Assembly: GCF_014947265.1 (NCBI RefSeq)
Contig: NZ_JADCNK010000003.1
Span: 1-64,000 of the forward strand
Length of the DNA stretch: 64,000 nt
Origin: Pedobacter sp014947265
Lineage (GTDB): Bacteria; Bacteroidota; Bacteroidia; Sphingobacteriales; Sphingobacteriaceae
Direction: 5' to 3'
Position numbers and translations under genes: made by a program. Below are positions 9,122 through 17,975 of the stretch, one piece after another (within the stretch, counting starts at the first letter, position 1; the number at the start of each line of letters is the position of its first letter). Under the pieces are notes generated by a model. That model searched no databases. It had not been told where the DNA came from and worked only from the letters and a program-made list of their open reading frames with translations.

Positions 9122-9518
9122 CCATCCCGAAGATTTAGATAAAGTATTTGCTATACGTAAAATTGTATTTGTAGATGAACAGAATTGTCCGCCGGAACTG
9201 GAGTGGGAGCATGAAGATGAGTCTATTCATTTTCTGGCCACAAATAACGGACAACCTTGCGGTGCCTGTAGATGGCGTAAAACCGACCTTGGGTATAAGC
9301 TTGAACGTTTTGCGGTTTTAAAAGATTTTAGAGGGCAGGGAGTTGGCCGGGCACTAATTGCTGAAGCATTATCTGATCTGCCGGAGGATGCACATTATAT
9401 TTACCTGAATGCGCAATTAGATGCCATGAGTTTGTATGCTAAGTTTGGTTTTGTAGCTGAGGGTGAGCAATTTGAAGAAGCTGGTATTCAGCATTTTAAA
9501 ATGGTGAAGAAGGTTTAA
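9096..9518 (+). CDS. GNAT family N-acetyltransferase
   Basis: A 140-residue GCN5-related acetyltransferase of the YjcF/ElaA-like kind. The acetyl-CoA pyrophosphate loop is RGQGVG (79-84), preceded by the beta-4 strand YKLERFAVLKDF. A late 'LYAKFGFVAEGEQFEEAGI' segment is typical of the family. The N-terminal 'AIRKIVFVDEQNCP' matches small-molecule GNATs. The acceptor substrate is unknown. Its start lies inside the upstream permease-like gene, so the two are translated together. Confidence 0.85.
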   Translation: MSLHVQKVNHPEDLDKVFAIRKIVFVDEQNCPPELEWEHEDESIHFLATNNGQPCGACRWRKTDLGYKLERFAVLKDFRGQGVGRALIAEALSDLPEDAHYIYLNAQLDAMSLYAKFGFVAEGEQFEEAGIQHFKMVKKV

Positions 9519-9553
9519 GGAATAGTTAGCCTAGAGACACCGGTTCCTAATAT

Positions 9554-9662
9554 CGTCATTTCGACTGAAGCGCAGCGAAATGGAGAAATCTTTTGATATA
9601 GATTTAGCTTCGCTGAGCACTGCGTGGTTCTCGACTGCGTTTCACTCCGCTCGAAATGACGA
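9554..9662. repeat. R2 repeat with 'cgtcatttcga...tcgaaatgacg' ends
   Basis: Complementary ends (CGTCATTTCGA and TCGAAATGACG) enclose further partly pairing segments. Related copies lie at 29094-29177 and 51970-52063. Here it separates the convergent GNAT and HMG-CoA lyase genes. Confidence 0.75.
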
Positions 9663-9682
9663 CCTCGGGAGTTAAAAGGAAC

Positions 9683-10543
9683 CTACCCAAATATCTTCCC
9701 CGATAACGTCATTGCCTCATTCCATTTATCCATATCCAGATTTAAATTTTCTCCTTTAGTATGAAGAAAATTAATCACATCTTCAGTTGCGATGTTACCC
9801 GTAAGGTCATCAGCAGCCATTGGACAGCCACCAAAGCCCTTTAAAGCTGAATCTATACGCTTTATACCCGAATGATAAGCAGCTTGGATCTTTTCGAGCC
9901 GATCGGCAGGAGTGGAGTGCAAATGGATCCCAATTTCTGTATTGTTAAACCTTGAAATCAATTTAGGTAATATACTTTCAATTTTTTCTGGAGTGGAAAC
10001 ACCTACGGTATCGGCCAGCGATAAAATCTCTACCCCTTTATTCACGAGAACATCAGCCCATTTTTCTACAATTTCATAATTCCATTCATCACCATAAGGG
10101 TTTCCAAAACCCATCGAAAGATAAACCACCGCTTTTTTGTTGTTTTTAGCACAAAGGGAGAGCATTTCTTCGACCGTATCTAATGATTGTGATATGCTCG
10201 AATTGGTATTACGCTGCTGGAACGTCTCAGAGATCGAAAAAGGAAAGCCAAGGTAATTAACCGCTTTGTGTTTAACCGCATCTTCTACACCCCTTAAATT
10301 GGCTACAATTGCCAAAAGTCGGGTAGAGGTATTGTTTAAATCCAATTGTGCCAAAACTTCTGCTGTATCGGCCATTTGCGGAATGGCTTTAGGCGAAACA
10401 AAACTTCCAAAATCAAGGGTATCAAAACCCACCTGAAGCAAAAGATTTAAATATTCGGCTTTAAGCGCAGTAGGAACAAAATCATGAAGTCCCTGCATGG
10501 CATCGCGCGGGCATTCTACTAATTTGAATTTATTTTGACTCAT
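9683..10543 (-). CDS. hydroxymethylglutaryl-CoA lyase
   Basis: A 286-residue DRE-TIM metallolyase that should split HMG-CoA into acetoacetate and acetyl-CoA at the end of leucine breakdown. The metal-site start is VECPRDAMQGLHDF (R13, D14). Two histidines, H207 and H209 (IHLHST), are the expected metal ligands. The catalytic cysteine is C240 in GFGGCPMAADDLTGN, matching the lyase signature G-x-G-G-C-P and not the isopropylmalate/homocitrate synthase pattern. No other leucine-degradation genes are adjacent, and it appears monocistronic. Confidence 0.88.
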   Translation of the reverse strand: MSQNKFKLVECPRDAMQGLHDFVPTALKAEYLNLLLQVGFDTLDFGSFVSPKAIPQMADTAEVLAQLDLNNTSTRLLAIVANLRGVEDAVKHKAVNYLGFPFSISETFQQRNTNSSISQSLDTVEEMLSLCAKNNKKAVVYLSMGFGNPYGDEWNYEIVEKWADVLVNKGVEILSLADTVGVSTPEKIESILPKLISRFNNTEIGIHLHSTPADRLEKIQAAYHSGIKRIDSALKGFGGCPMAADDLTGNIATEDVINFLHTKGENLNLDMDKWNEAMTLSGKIFG

Positions 10544-10630
10544 GTTTTTGGTTTAACCGCAAAATGCGCAAAGTTTTTCGCAAAGAAAAGAAGAAAAAAG
10601 GAAACAATTTTTTTATTGTCAAAGTTGCCT

Positions 10631-10667
10631 TAAAGACTAAAGACTAAAGACTAAAGACTAAAGACTA
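10631..10667. repeat. TAAAGAC heptamer repeated five times
   Basis: Five perfect tandem copies of taaagac span 10631-10665 and run straight into the stop codon of the NADH dehydrogenase gene on the - strand (10665-10667). Copy number could change by slippage without altering the protein, but it would change the mRNA 3' end. Confidence 0.85.
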
Positions 10668-11999
10668 AGACAGCTTGACTTCTTCTTTTACGGCTGGTAC
10701 CTCGTCTCTATAATCCACACTTCGATCTTTCGCAAAGGTTCTGATAATTAAACGGGTTCCCCGATCGTAGCTGAAGTAACTCCAAACCCAGTTTACAAAA
10801 ACAATAATTTTGTTTCTGAAGCCTACTAATGTCATTAAGTGAACAAACATCCAGGTAAACCATGCAAACACACCCTGGAAACGGATTTTGCCGATATCAA
10901 CAACAGCTTTATTTCTGCCTACTGTGGCCATTGAGCCTTTGTCGAAATATTTAAATTTCTCCAGAGGTTTGTTTTCCTTGATGTTGATCAGGTTTTTGGC
11001 CAAGTGGTGTCCTTGCTGTATGGCTGCCGGTGCAACTCCCGGGTGACCATTAGGTGTTTCTTCGTCAATAATAGCAGCTACATCGCCAATGGCATAAATA
11101 TTCTGATACCCTACTATTAAATTTTGGGTATCTGTTTTTAATCTGCCGCCTCTCACCACTTCAGCTTTATCTAAACCACCTAAAACCTCACCCTTAACGC
11201 CGGCACTCCAGATTACTGTTGAACTTAAAATTGGTGCTTTATCCTGCAAGGTGAGTATATGTCCGTCGTAACCCAGTACCCTGGTTTCATTCATAATCTG
11301 AACGCCCATATCGGAAAGGAAATCTTTGGCTTTTTTTTGTGCCTGTGGCGACATTACACCCAATAATTCAGGAGAATTTTCGATCAGGTAAATGTTAACC
11401 TTACTTAGATCCATTTCAGGATAATCGTTAGGAATTACATGTCTTTTAAGCTCTGCAATGGCACCGGAGGTTTCAACGCCTGTCGGACCACCGCCAACTA
11501 CAACAAAGTTTAATAGGGCACTTTTTTTATCTGCATCTTTTTCGATCAGCGATTTTTCGAAATTCTGTAAAATCAAACTTCTTAAATCTAATGCTTCAGG
11601 AATTGATTTCATCGGCATCGAATTGGCTTCAATTTCTTTGTTGCCGAAAAAATTGCTGGTAGAACCTGTGGCGATAACCAGATAATCGTAATTGATTCTG
11701 CCTATGTCAGTTTGTAAACAGTTTTCGGCAGCATTTACTTCGGTAACTTTGGTCACGCGGAAAATCAGATTTTTTTGTCCTTTAAAAATCTTCCGTAAAG
11801 GAAAAGCAATCGAATCTGCTTCTAAACCTCCTGTAGCCACCTGATAAAGTAAGGGTTGGAAAGTATGGTAATTGTGCTTATCTAGCATCACTACCTGAAA
11901 AGGCTTGTTCTTTAAACGTTTAGCTAACTCAATCCCACCAAATCCGCCACCAACAATCACTACTCTAGGGTATTCGCTTTTTGGAAGTTGTAAATCCAT
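10665..11999 (-). CDS. type II NADH dehydrogenase (NDH-2)
   Basis: A 444-residue FAD flavoprotein that passes electrons from NADH to quinone without pumping protons. The N-terminal FAD Rossmann motif is VIVGGGFGGIE (residues 15-24), the NAD-binding one VVVGGGPTGVE (around 165-175), and the FAD-closing motif YAIGDVAAI. The C-terminal part has a hydrophobic stretch (IIVFVNWVWSYF) that likely anchors it at the inner membrane. The product would feed quinol to the bd oxidase encoded in the same window, although the genes are not linked. The symbol ndh is plausible, but other FAD/NAD reductases share the fold. Confidence 0.88.
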   Translation of the reverse strand: MDLQLPKSEYPRVVIVGGGFGGIELAKRLKNKPFQVVMLDKHNYHTFQPLLYQVATGGLEADSIAFPLRKIFKGQKNLIFRVTKVTEVNAAENCLQTDIGRINYDYLVIATGSTSNFFGNKEIEANSMPMKSIPEALDLRSLILQNFEKSLIEKDADKKSALLNFVVVGGGPTGVETSGAIAELKRHVIPNDYPEMDLSKVNIYLIENSPELLGVMSPQAQKKAKDFLSDMGVQIMNETRVLGYDGHILTLQDKAPILSSTVIWSAGVKGEVLGGLDKAEVVRGGRLKTDTQNLIVGYQNIYAIGDVAAIIDEETPNGHPGVAPAAIQQGHHLAKNLINIKENKPLEKFKYFDKGSMATVGRNKAVVDIGKIRFQGVFAWFTWMFVHLMTLVGFRNKIIVFVNWVWSYFSYDRGTRLIIRTFAKDRSVDYRDEVPAVKEEVKLS

Positions 12000-12279
12000 T
12001 CTTTATCGGTTTATCTGTAGCAATGTAACAAAAAAATGGCCAAAAGGTTTAAAAGATCAGGTTTTGACAGTTATTCTGGCTTAAAAAAGAAGATATAACG
12101 CTGGTATGACGAAGCAGTATTTTGCAGGTTTAAAGTACTGACCCAGGTTAAATAAACCTGATGGCAGTGAGCATCCCGATCCTTCATCGGGATAAAACGG
12201 ACAGCAGTATCGTCGAAACCGAAGAACCACAGGATTTGCTTTTCAAAATAAATGAAAAGCTTTGTGCATTTTGTCTTTT

Positions 12280-12312
12280 AAACCTCGCAGGTTTTTAAAA
12301 CCTACGAGGTTT
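12280..12312. repeat. R4 'cctcgcagg' hairpin
   Basis: The arms AAACCTCGCAGGT and ACCTACGAGGTTT pair with one mismatch around a short AT loop. The same element, with perfect arms, is at 23123-23155. Confidence 0.75.
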
Positions 12313-12320
12313 GGCACAAA

Positions 12321-12350
12321 AAAAAGCGCCCCGATAAATCGAAGCGCTTA
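12321..12350 (-). terminator. terminator after secDF
   Basis: Read on the - strand, AAGCGC pairs with GCGCTT (12344-12349 with 12324-12329), with an inner ATCG/CGAT pairing. A run of eight T follows on that strand. Confidence 0.75.
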
Positions 12351-12372
12351 TATATTTTAAGATTTTAATCTC

Positions 12373-15354
12373 TTATTTTTTCTCAGCTGAGCTACCCAAA
12401 TCGATTACGATAGGAGTAGAGATACATAATGATGAGTATGTACCAATGATACGGCCGATCAATAATGCGAAGATAAACCCACGGATGCTATCGCCACCGA
12501 AAATGAAGATTACCAATAACACGAAGAATACGGTTAATGAGGTTAAGATGGTACGACTTAATGTACTGTTCAACGCGAAGTTGATTAAGTTGTTACGCTC
12601 TTCACCGTGTAAATCTTCTTTACCAGATTCTTTTAATTTCTCACGGATACGGTCAAATACAACAACTGTCTCTGTCATGGTGTAACCCATTACAGTTAAA
12701 ATTGCTGCGATGAAATCCTGACCAATTTCTAGTGAGAATGGCATAATACCATCTAAAATAGTGTAGAAAGATAATACCATTAAAACATCATGGAACAATG
12801 CAATTACAGCACCTAAACCATACTGCCATTTTTTGAATCGTACAACGATGTAGATAAACATGAATAAACATGAAATCAATACGGCATAGAAAGCACCGTT
12901 TACGATATCGCTTGCAATAATCGGCGTTACCTTTTGTGAGCTTACGATTTCATATTTGGATCCGGCTAAACCTTTATTTAACGCATCTTCTACAACTTTA
13001 TCAGTTTTAATGTCCTGATCTTCGATGTGGAAAGTAGTGGTGATTTTTACCTGACTATCTTCGCCTGCAGTTTTAACCTCTGGAGTTTCGTTACCGAAAA
13101 CCGGATTTAACTTAGCTTTTAAATCTTCAGTATTAACTGCTTTATCGAAGTGAACCAAATAAGTTCTACCCCCTTTAAAATCTACACCTAAGTTTAAACC
13201 GCCATTTTTGAAGTACATACCAATACCAGCAATAATAATGATGGTAGAGATAACGTAATAGATTTTACGACGGCCAACAAAGTTGAAGGCTAAGTTTTTA
13301 AATGCGTTACGGGTTAAGCTATTATCGAAACTTACATCGATTTTGCGGCTTAATAATGATTCGAAAACTACTCTCGAAATGGCTACAGCTGCAAATAATG
13401 ATGAAAGGATACCGATACATAAGGTAGTTGCGAAACCTTGAACTGGCCCGCTACCAAAAACGTAAAGGATAGCACCTAAAATGAATAAGGTAACGTTTGA
13501 ATCGATAATTGAAGGCATTGCATGTTTAAAACCTTCCTTAATTGCCGTAGCGGTGTTCTTGCCATGCGCAAGCTCTTCACGTACACGCTCAAAGATAAGG
13601 ATGTTTGCATCTACCGATAAACCAATGGTTAATACGATACCAGCAATACCAGGTAATGTTAATACTGCGCCAAGTGATACCAGGATACCAATGATGAAGA
13701 ATAAGTTGATTAACAACGCAAAGTTTGCAACCCAGCCTGCACGGTGATAATACAACGCCATGAAGATTAAGATTACGATAAAGGCAATTACGAAAGAGAT
13801 TAAACCATCGTGAATAGCTTGTGCACCTAAAGTTGGACCAACTACGTAGCTACCTGCAATACGTGCAGGAGCAGGCAATTTACCAGCTTTTAAGATGTTT
13901 GATAAATCCTTAGTATCTGCCTGGGTAAAGTTACCCGTGATTGAGGAAACACCACCAGCAATTTCATTCTGAACAGTAGGAGCAGAATAAACCTGGTTAT
14001 CCAATACAATGGCAATAGATTTTTTGTTGTTTGGATCAGCAGCCGCTTCAGCAGTAATTTTTTTCCATTTAGCAGAACCTTCGCTGGTCATGTACATGGT
14101 TACCTCTGGTTTACCTTTTTGGTCAAAATCTGCACGCGAATCGCTGATTGCCTCACCACCTAAATCTGGTTTACCATCGGCACTAACCACTTTGATTGCA
14201 TATAATTCGAAAATTTTCGAACCTTCTCTAGGTTTAACACTCCACATAAATTTCATCGTAGATGGAATAGATGCAGCAACTTCAGGAAGTTTTAAATAAG
14301 CATTAACTTTAGCCGTATCTTTTTGTAACGACATACCAACAACTGCACCAGGCATTAATTGTTGTTGTCCGTTTTCGCCCTGGTAAATCGGTAAGTTAAG
14401 AACAGCATACAATGGGTTAGATTTCATCAATTCGGCTTTAACTGCGCTCGAATCTTTTTTACCTAAGCCAGCAAGCTTGCCACCTTTAGCTGTAGTGTCT
14501 TTAGCTGCAGCTTTTTCTAAACCAGCTAATTTACCACCAGCAGCCGGAGCAGCCGTTGTATCTTTAGCAGCTGGTGCATCAGTTTTTAATGTTGCCGCTA
14601 AAATTTTATTAATGTTTTCTAATAATGGTGCAACTTCTTGTACCTGGTAAACTTGCCAGAATTGTAATTCGGCAGAACCCTGTAAAAGTTTAGCAATACG
14701 CTCTTTATCTTGTACACCTGGCATTTCGATTAAGATACGGTTGCTACCTTCTTGTTTTTGCATGTTCGGACTAACTACTCCGAAACCATCAATACGTGAA
14801 CGTAAAACTGTAAATGAACGATCAATAGCACTGGTTGCTTCTTTTTCTAAGAAAGATTCAACGTCGCTATTGCTTGCACTAGGTTTTAACTGAGATGCGT
14901 TATCCTGATTAGAGAAATAATCTGCAAGTTTTACTCCCGGGCTTAATTTTTCGAATTCATCAACAAAAATTTTGATGTAATCTTTACCACCGGCATTTAA
15001 TTGAATCTGTGCATTCTGAACTGCTTTGTTGAAGTTCGCATCAGTAGGGTTACCTGCTAATGATTTTACCAACTCCGCCAACGATATTTCCATCGTTACG
15101 TTCATTCCGCCTTTTAAATCCAGACCCAAATTAATCTCTTTCGCTTTTACCTCTTGATAAGTAAATCCAACTAATGGATAAACTTTTACGGTACTCATCG
15201 AATCTAAGTAAGCCTTTTCTTTGGCTAAATCACCCTTCGCAGCGTTTTTTGCGTCTTTTTCTACCTTGGATGCTACCAAAGTAAAAGAAAGTGCGTACGC
15301 ACAAACGATAGCCAATACTATCGCTATAAACTTAATAAAACCTTTTCCTTGCAT
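12373..15354 (-). CDS. secDF: fused protein translocase subunit SecDF
   Basis: A 993-residue fusion of SecD and SecF, the proton-driven membrane partners of SecYEG that pull exported proteins through. The SecD half has an N-terminal helix, the 'NLGLDLKGGMNVTMEI' motif (about 75-90), a large periplasmic P1 region, and six helices including 'GLSVDANILIFERVREEL'. The SecF half starts near residue 680, with 'NLGVDFKGGRTYLVHF' and 'YTMTETVVVFDRIREKL'. Residues 263-301 form a low-complexity insert in which AAKDTTA and GGKLAGL occur twice. The fusion is usual in Bacteroidota. The gene is monocistronic, with its own terminator. Confidence 0.96.
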   Translation of the reverse strand: MQGKGFIKFIAIVLAIVCAYALSFTLVASKVEKDAKNAAKGDLAKEKAYLDSMSTVKVYPLVGFTYQEVKAKEINLGLDLKGGMNVTMEISLAELVKSLAGNPTDANFNKAVQNAQIQLNAGGKDYIKIFVDEFEKLSPGVKLADYFSNQDNASQLKPSASNSDVESFLEKEATSAIDRSFTVLRSRIDGFGVVSPNMQKQEGSNRILIEMPGVQDKERIAKLLQGSAELQFWQVYQVQEVAPLLENINKILAATLKTDAPAAKDTTAAPAAGGKLAGLEKAAAKDTTAKGGKLAGLGKKDSSAVKAELMKSNPLYAVLNLPIYQGENGQQQLMPGAVVGMSLQKDTAKVNAYLKLPEVAASIPSTMKFMWSVKPREGSKIFELYAIKVVSADGKPDLGGEAISDSRADFDQKGKPEVTMYMTSEGSAKWKKITAEAAADPNNKKSIAIVLDNQVYSAPTVQNEIAGGVSSITGNFTQADTKDLSNILKAGKLPAPARIAGSYVVGPTLGAQAIHDGLISFVIAFIVILIFMALYYHRAGWVANFALLINLFFIIGILVSLGAVLTLPGIAGIVLTIGLSVDANILIFERVREELAHGKNTATAIKEGFKHAMPSIIDSNVTLFILGAILYVFGSGPVQGFATTLCIGILSSLFAAVAISRVVFESLLSRKIDVSFDNSLTRNAFKNLAFNFVGRRKIYYVISTIIIIAGIGMYFKNGGLNLGVDFKGGRTYLVHFDKAVNTEDLKAKLNPVFGNETPEVKTAGEDSQVKITTTFHIEDQDIKTDKVVEDALNKGLAGSKYEIVSSQKVTPIIASDIVNGAFYAVLISCLFMFIYIVVRFKKWQYGLGAVIALFHDVLMVLSFYTILDGIMPFSLEIGQDFIAAILTVMGYTMTETVVVFDRIREKLKESGKEDLHGEERNNLINFALNSTLSRTILTSLTVFFVLLVIFIFGGDSIRGFIFALLIGRIIGTYSSLCISTPIVIDLGSSAEKK

Positions 15355-15400
15355 TGTTTGTTTAAAATAATTTGTCTTTCGCTGTTTTTTAACAAGTCGG

Positions 15401-15408
15401 CAAATCTA
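15401..15408 (-). promoter_or_regulatory. candidate -7 element for secDF
   Basis: On the - strand this reads TAGATTTG, a perfect TAnnTTTG, 46 bp before the secDF start codon. A clear -33 TTG at normal spacing was not seen. Confidence 0.4.
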
Positions 15409-15862
15409 ATTAAATTTTTAAATTATAGAACCCCTTAATTGATAATTTATTAACATTAATTTTTATGGGGCAATAATCATTGGAGATTCATCAGGCAGAA
15501 TTCATTTCGGAGGACTAAATTTAGAATGAAATAGATTTGGAAAGCAATTACAGCAGCTTTTGGGCTTTGTTTCATCCCACTACTGTTTCAATCTTTTTTC
15601 TGCTGTCATGCTGGGGCACGAAGCATCTTTTCATATATGTGTTCTTGGAAACAAAGACACATGATAGATCTTCTATTGAAAAGCAATACCTGTGTTTCTT
15701 TGGCTCTGATAGTCCCGCTGTCCGTTTTATTTCGCTGCGCTTCATGCTCACTGCCATCGGGTTTAGCTGACAGGGGTAGAAGCACTATTCAAGTAGAAAT
15801 AGTAGTCGCCCCAGTTCAATTCACTACATGATTAATATTTGGCTTTATTCCTAACGAGATCG

Positions 15863-15927
15863 TCATGCTGAATTTATTTCAGAATCTTTCTTATAAGATA
15901 GACCCTGAAATGAATTCAGGGAGACGA
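15863..15927. repeat. R3 repeat 'cgtcatgctgaatttatttcag...'
   Basis: It contains 'ctgaatttatttcag' and 'cctgaaatgaattcagg' facing each other, with outer ends cgtcat and gacga. A nearly identical element is at 37273-37343; a diverged one is at about 41552-41634. Confidence 0.75.
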
Positions 15928-15951
15928 CCCTAAAAGAAGATATTTTAGTCG

Positions 15952-16443
15952 CTAAACCCTTTCTAAAACCTCAAAAGTATAATCGTACTTGTTTTTTTCG
16001 TCCGCCTTGTGGGGTTCGCTGCTAATCACTTTCCATTCTTTCCGGTCTACTTCCGGGAAAAAAGTATCCGCGTCAAAATTATGATGAATAGTGGTTAAAT
16101 AAAGCGTCTGCGTTTTAGGTAATGCCTGTCTGTAAATCTCCGCTCCGCCAACAATGAATACTGGTTTTTCTTCTGTTTTGGTGATTGCTAAAGCTTCATC
16201 TAAGCTATTTACCACTTCAACGCCTTCAATTTTTAATTCAGTATCTCTTGTAATTACAATATTCCTGCGGTTCGGTAATGGTCTGCCTACAGAATCGAAC
16301 GTTTTACGGCCCATTATAACCGTATGGCCAGAAGTCGTTTGTTTAAAAAACTTTAAATCGGCTGGCATGTGCCATAAAAGCTGGTTGTTTTTGCCAATTG
16401 CGAAGTTTTCGCCAATGGCTACGGCGATAGAAATATTATTCAT
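15952..16443 (-). CDS. folA: dihydrofolate reductase
   Basis: A 163-residue DHFR that regenerates tetrahydrofolate with NADPH. Motifs: AIGENFAIGKNNQLLWHMPAD with the active-site acid D29, MGRKTFDSVGRPLPNRRNIV for NADPH binding, and VIVGGAEIY-like 'VFIVGGAEIYRQAL' late. It is the last gene of a - strand run thyA / antitoxin / toxin / folA. Pairing with thyA makes sense because thymidylate synthase oxidises methylene-THF to dihydrofolate, which this enzyme recycles. The toxin gene ends 26 bp upstream, so co-transcription is likely. Confidence 0.95.
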   Translation of the reverse strand: MNNISIAVAIGENFAIGKNNQLLWHMPADLKFFKQTTSGHTVIMGRKTFDSVGRPLPNRRNIVITRDTELKIEGVEVVNSLDEALAITKTEEKPVFIVGGAEIYRQALPKTQTLYLTTIHHNFDADTFFPEVDRKEWKVISSEPHKADEKNKYDYTFEVLERV

Positions 16444-16468
16444 TAGTAACGGTGAATTATGGAGTAGT

Positions 16469-16741
16469 TTAAAATAGATCAGAATGAGTTCCCAACCTAT
16501 CCAGGTAGATTTCTCTTTTAGTATCGTCCTGAAGCCAGGTCATCAACCAATCCCCTTTTATATGGCACTCCCAAAAGCCATCATAATCCCAACTTAAAAT
16601 ATGTGGTTTGTATTTTGGAGGTAGTTTCCCATTTTCTCTTAAGGTTTTAAGAACTACCTCTAAAAGAGAAATATCGTAATTGCGTTTTATGCAACGTTTA
16701 TAATCTTTTTTAAATTGATTTGAAAAAGATATATCGTACAT
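16469..16741 (-). CDS. type II toxin, YafQ-like mRNA interferase
   Basis: A 90-residue RelE-superfamily toxin of the YafQ type, expected to cut mRNA on the ribosome. Residues corresponding to the E. coli YafQ active site are all present with near-identical spacing: H47, H60, D64, W65, H86 and the terminal F90 (motifs ECHIKGDWL and GTHSDLF). The putative antitoxin gene ends 5 bp upstream on the same strand. The pair sits between thyA and folA. With its catalytic set intact, the toxin is probably active. Confidence 0.88.
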   Translation of the reverse strand: MYDISFSNQFKKDYKRCIKRNYDISLLEVVLKTLRENGKLPPKYKPHILSWDYDGFWECHIKGDWLMTWLQDDTKREIYLDRLGTHSDLF

Positions 16742-16746
16742 AAATA

Positions 16747-16956
16747 TTATGAGTTAAGCTTTTGCATCAAATCCAAATGACTAGATGATTTTGTCAATTC
16801 TTCACCTTTGCTTGTTTTTTTCATTGACGCAATTGTAGTTTTATTCGGTTTTTTCTCCGTATCAGTATTAATGATAACCCCCAACTCTTGTAAGAGCTGT
16901 TTAACTAAACTGCTTTTTTTTTCTGGTACACTGATTGAAAAAGTTTCCATATACAA
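16747..16956 (-). CDS. putative antitoxin partner of the YafQ-like toxin
   Basis: A 69-residue acidic/basic small protein directly upstream of the toxin gene, 5 bp apart. The N-terminus (METFSISVPEKKSSLVKQLLQELG) alternates hydrophobic residues and then forms a helix, the layout of a beta-strand-helix DNA-binding antitoxin. The C-terminal half is polar and probably unfolded until it wraps the toxin. I do not recognise a known antitoxin family from sequence; the call rests on position and size. The start may be the second Met (third codon). The gene begins 14 bp after the thyA stop. Confidence 0.7.
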   Translation of the reverse strand: MYMETFSISVPEKKSSLVKQLLQELGVIINTDTEKKPNKTTIASMKKTSKGEELTKSSSHLDLMQKLNS

Positions 16957-16970
16957 ATATACTAATTCTG

Positions 16971-17765
16971 TTAAACAGCAACAACACCTTTAATATGCGG
17001 ATGCGCTTCGTAGTTCTCCAATGTAAAATCCTCAAATTTAAAATCAAAAATGCTTTTTACCTCTGGATTGATTTTCATGGTTGGAAGTGGTTTCGGTTCG
17101 CGACTTAATTGAAGATTGGCCTGTTCGATATGGTTATTGTATAAATGGGCATCGCCAAGGGTGTGGATAAAATCTCCGGCTTGTAAACCGCAAACCTGTG
17201 CCACCATCATAGTTAGTAATGCGTAAGATGCAATGTTGAAAGGAACACCCAAGAAAATATCGGCGCTTCGTTGATATAATTGGCAACTTAACTTCCCATC
17301 GGCCACGTAGAATTGAAAAAAGGCATGACAAGGGGGCAAGGCCATATTTTCGATTTCGGCAACATTCCACGCTGAAACAATAATTCTGCGCGAATCGGGA
17401 TTGTTTTTGATCGTGTTGATCATATTGGTAATCTGATCAATATGCTGCCCGTCTGGTGTTGGCCAGCTTCTCCATTGCGAACCGTAAACCGGTCCGAGGT
17501 TGCCGTTTTCATCTGCCCATTCGTCCCAGATACGTACACCATTATCTTTCAGGTATTTGATATTTGTATCGCCGGTTAAAAACCAGATCAGCTCGTGAAT
17601 AATAGATTTTAAGTGCAGCTTTTTTGTTGTAACCATTGGAAAACCTTCCTCAAGGTTAAAACGCATCTGATAACCAAAAACACTTATTGTTCCAGTACCG
17701 GTACGGTCGTGCTTTTGAGCGCCATGATTCAGCACATGCTGCATTAAATCTAAATATTGTTTCAT
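16971..17765 (-). CDS. thyA: thymidylate synthase
   Basis: A 264-residue ThyA that makes dTMP from dUMP with methylene-tetrahydrofolate. The length and the catalytic cysteine C146 (MALPPCHAFFQFYV) match the E. coli enzyme. Other signatures are DRTGTGT (20-26), the phosphate-binding arginines in DSRRIIVSAWN (124-134), and the C-terminal 'IKGVVAV' that closes the active site. It is the first gene of the - strand cluster leading to folA. GATATTTG, one mismatch from a Bacteroidota -7 element, lies just upstream. Confidence 0.97.
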   Translation of the reverse strand: MKQYLDLMQHVLNHGAQKHDRTGTGTISVFGYQMRFNLEEGFPMVTTKKLHLKSIIHELIWFLTGDTNIKYLKDNGVRIWDEWADENGNLGPVYGSQWRSWPTPDGQHIDQITNMINTIKNNPDSRRIIVSAWNVAEIENMALPPCHAFFQFYVADGKLSCQLYQRSADIFLGVPFNIASYALLTMMVAQVCGLQAGDFIHTLGDAHLYNNHIEQANLQLSREPKPLPTMKINPEVKSIFDFKFEDFTLENYEAHPHIKGVVAV

Positions 17766-17975
17766 ACTGTTCTGATAATTTACAAATATCTAAAATTTAT
17801 CAGGTGTTGTAAATCATTTTATTGTTTAATTGTTAACATCGGTTGGGTGTAATTCCGTTGTGTAGTTCCGGCGTGAAGCCGGGACCTACATAAAATTTGT
17901 ATGTTTGCAACATGAGACGGTTGCTGGTTTCGGCACCATGGACTCAGGACTTAAGACTCACGACTAAGAACTAAA

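Larger units (their letters stand above)
12000..12372. other. intergenic gap with R4 and R6 repeat pieces
   Basis: No gene. From about 12150 a segment 'taaacctgatggcagtgagcatcccgat' belongs to the R6 type also seen at about 45590 and 52270. At 12280-12312 is an R4 hairpin with arms aaacctcgcaggt and acctacgaggttt; its relative is 23123-23155. The secDF terminator completes the gap. Confidence 0.6.
15355..15951. other. intergenic gap of about 600 bp with repeats
   Basis: No gene is believed here. Contents: a -7 element for secDF (15401-15408); half of an R1 hairpin ('gtcatgctggggcacgaagcatct' at about 15606); an R6-like piece ('atttcgctgcgcttcatgctcac' and 'catcgggttta', about 15710-15768); and an R3 hairpin (15863-15927). 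Short open frames crossing this gap on both strands follow the repeats and have no family resemblance. Confidence 0.6.

Noticed and set aside
15537..15831. Several overlapping frames of 60-77 codons on both strands
   Set aside because: They lie over repeat pieces (R1 half, R6 piece) and show no coding character.
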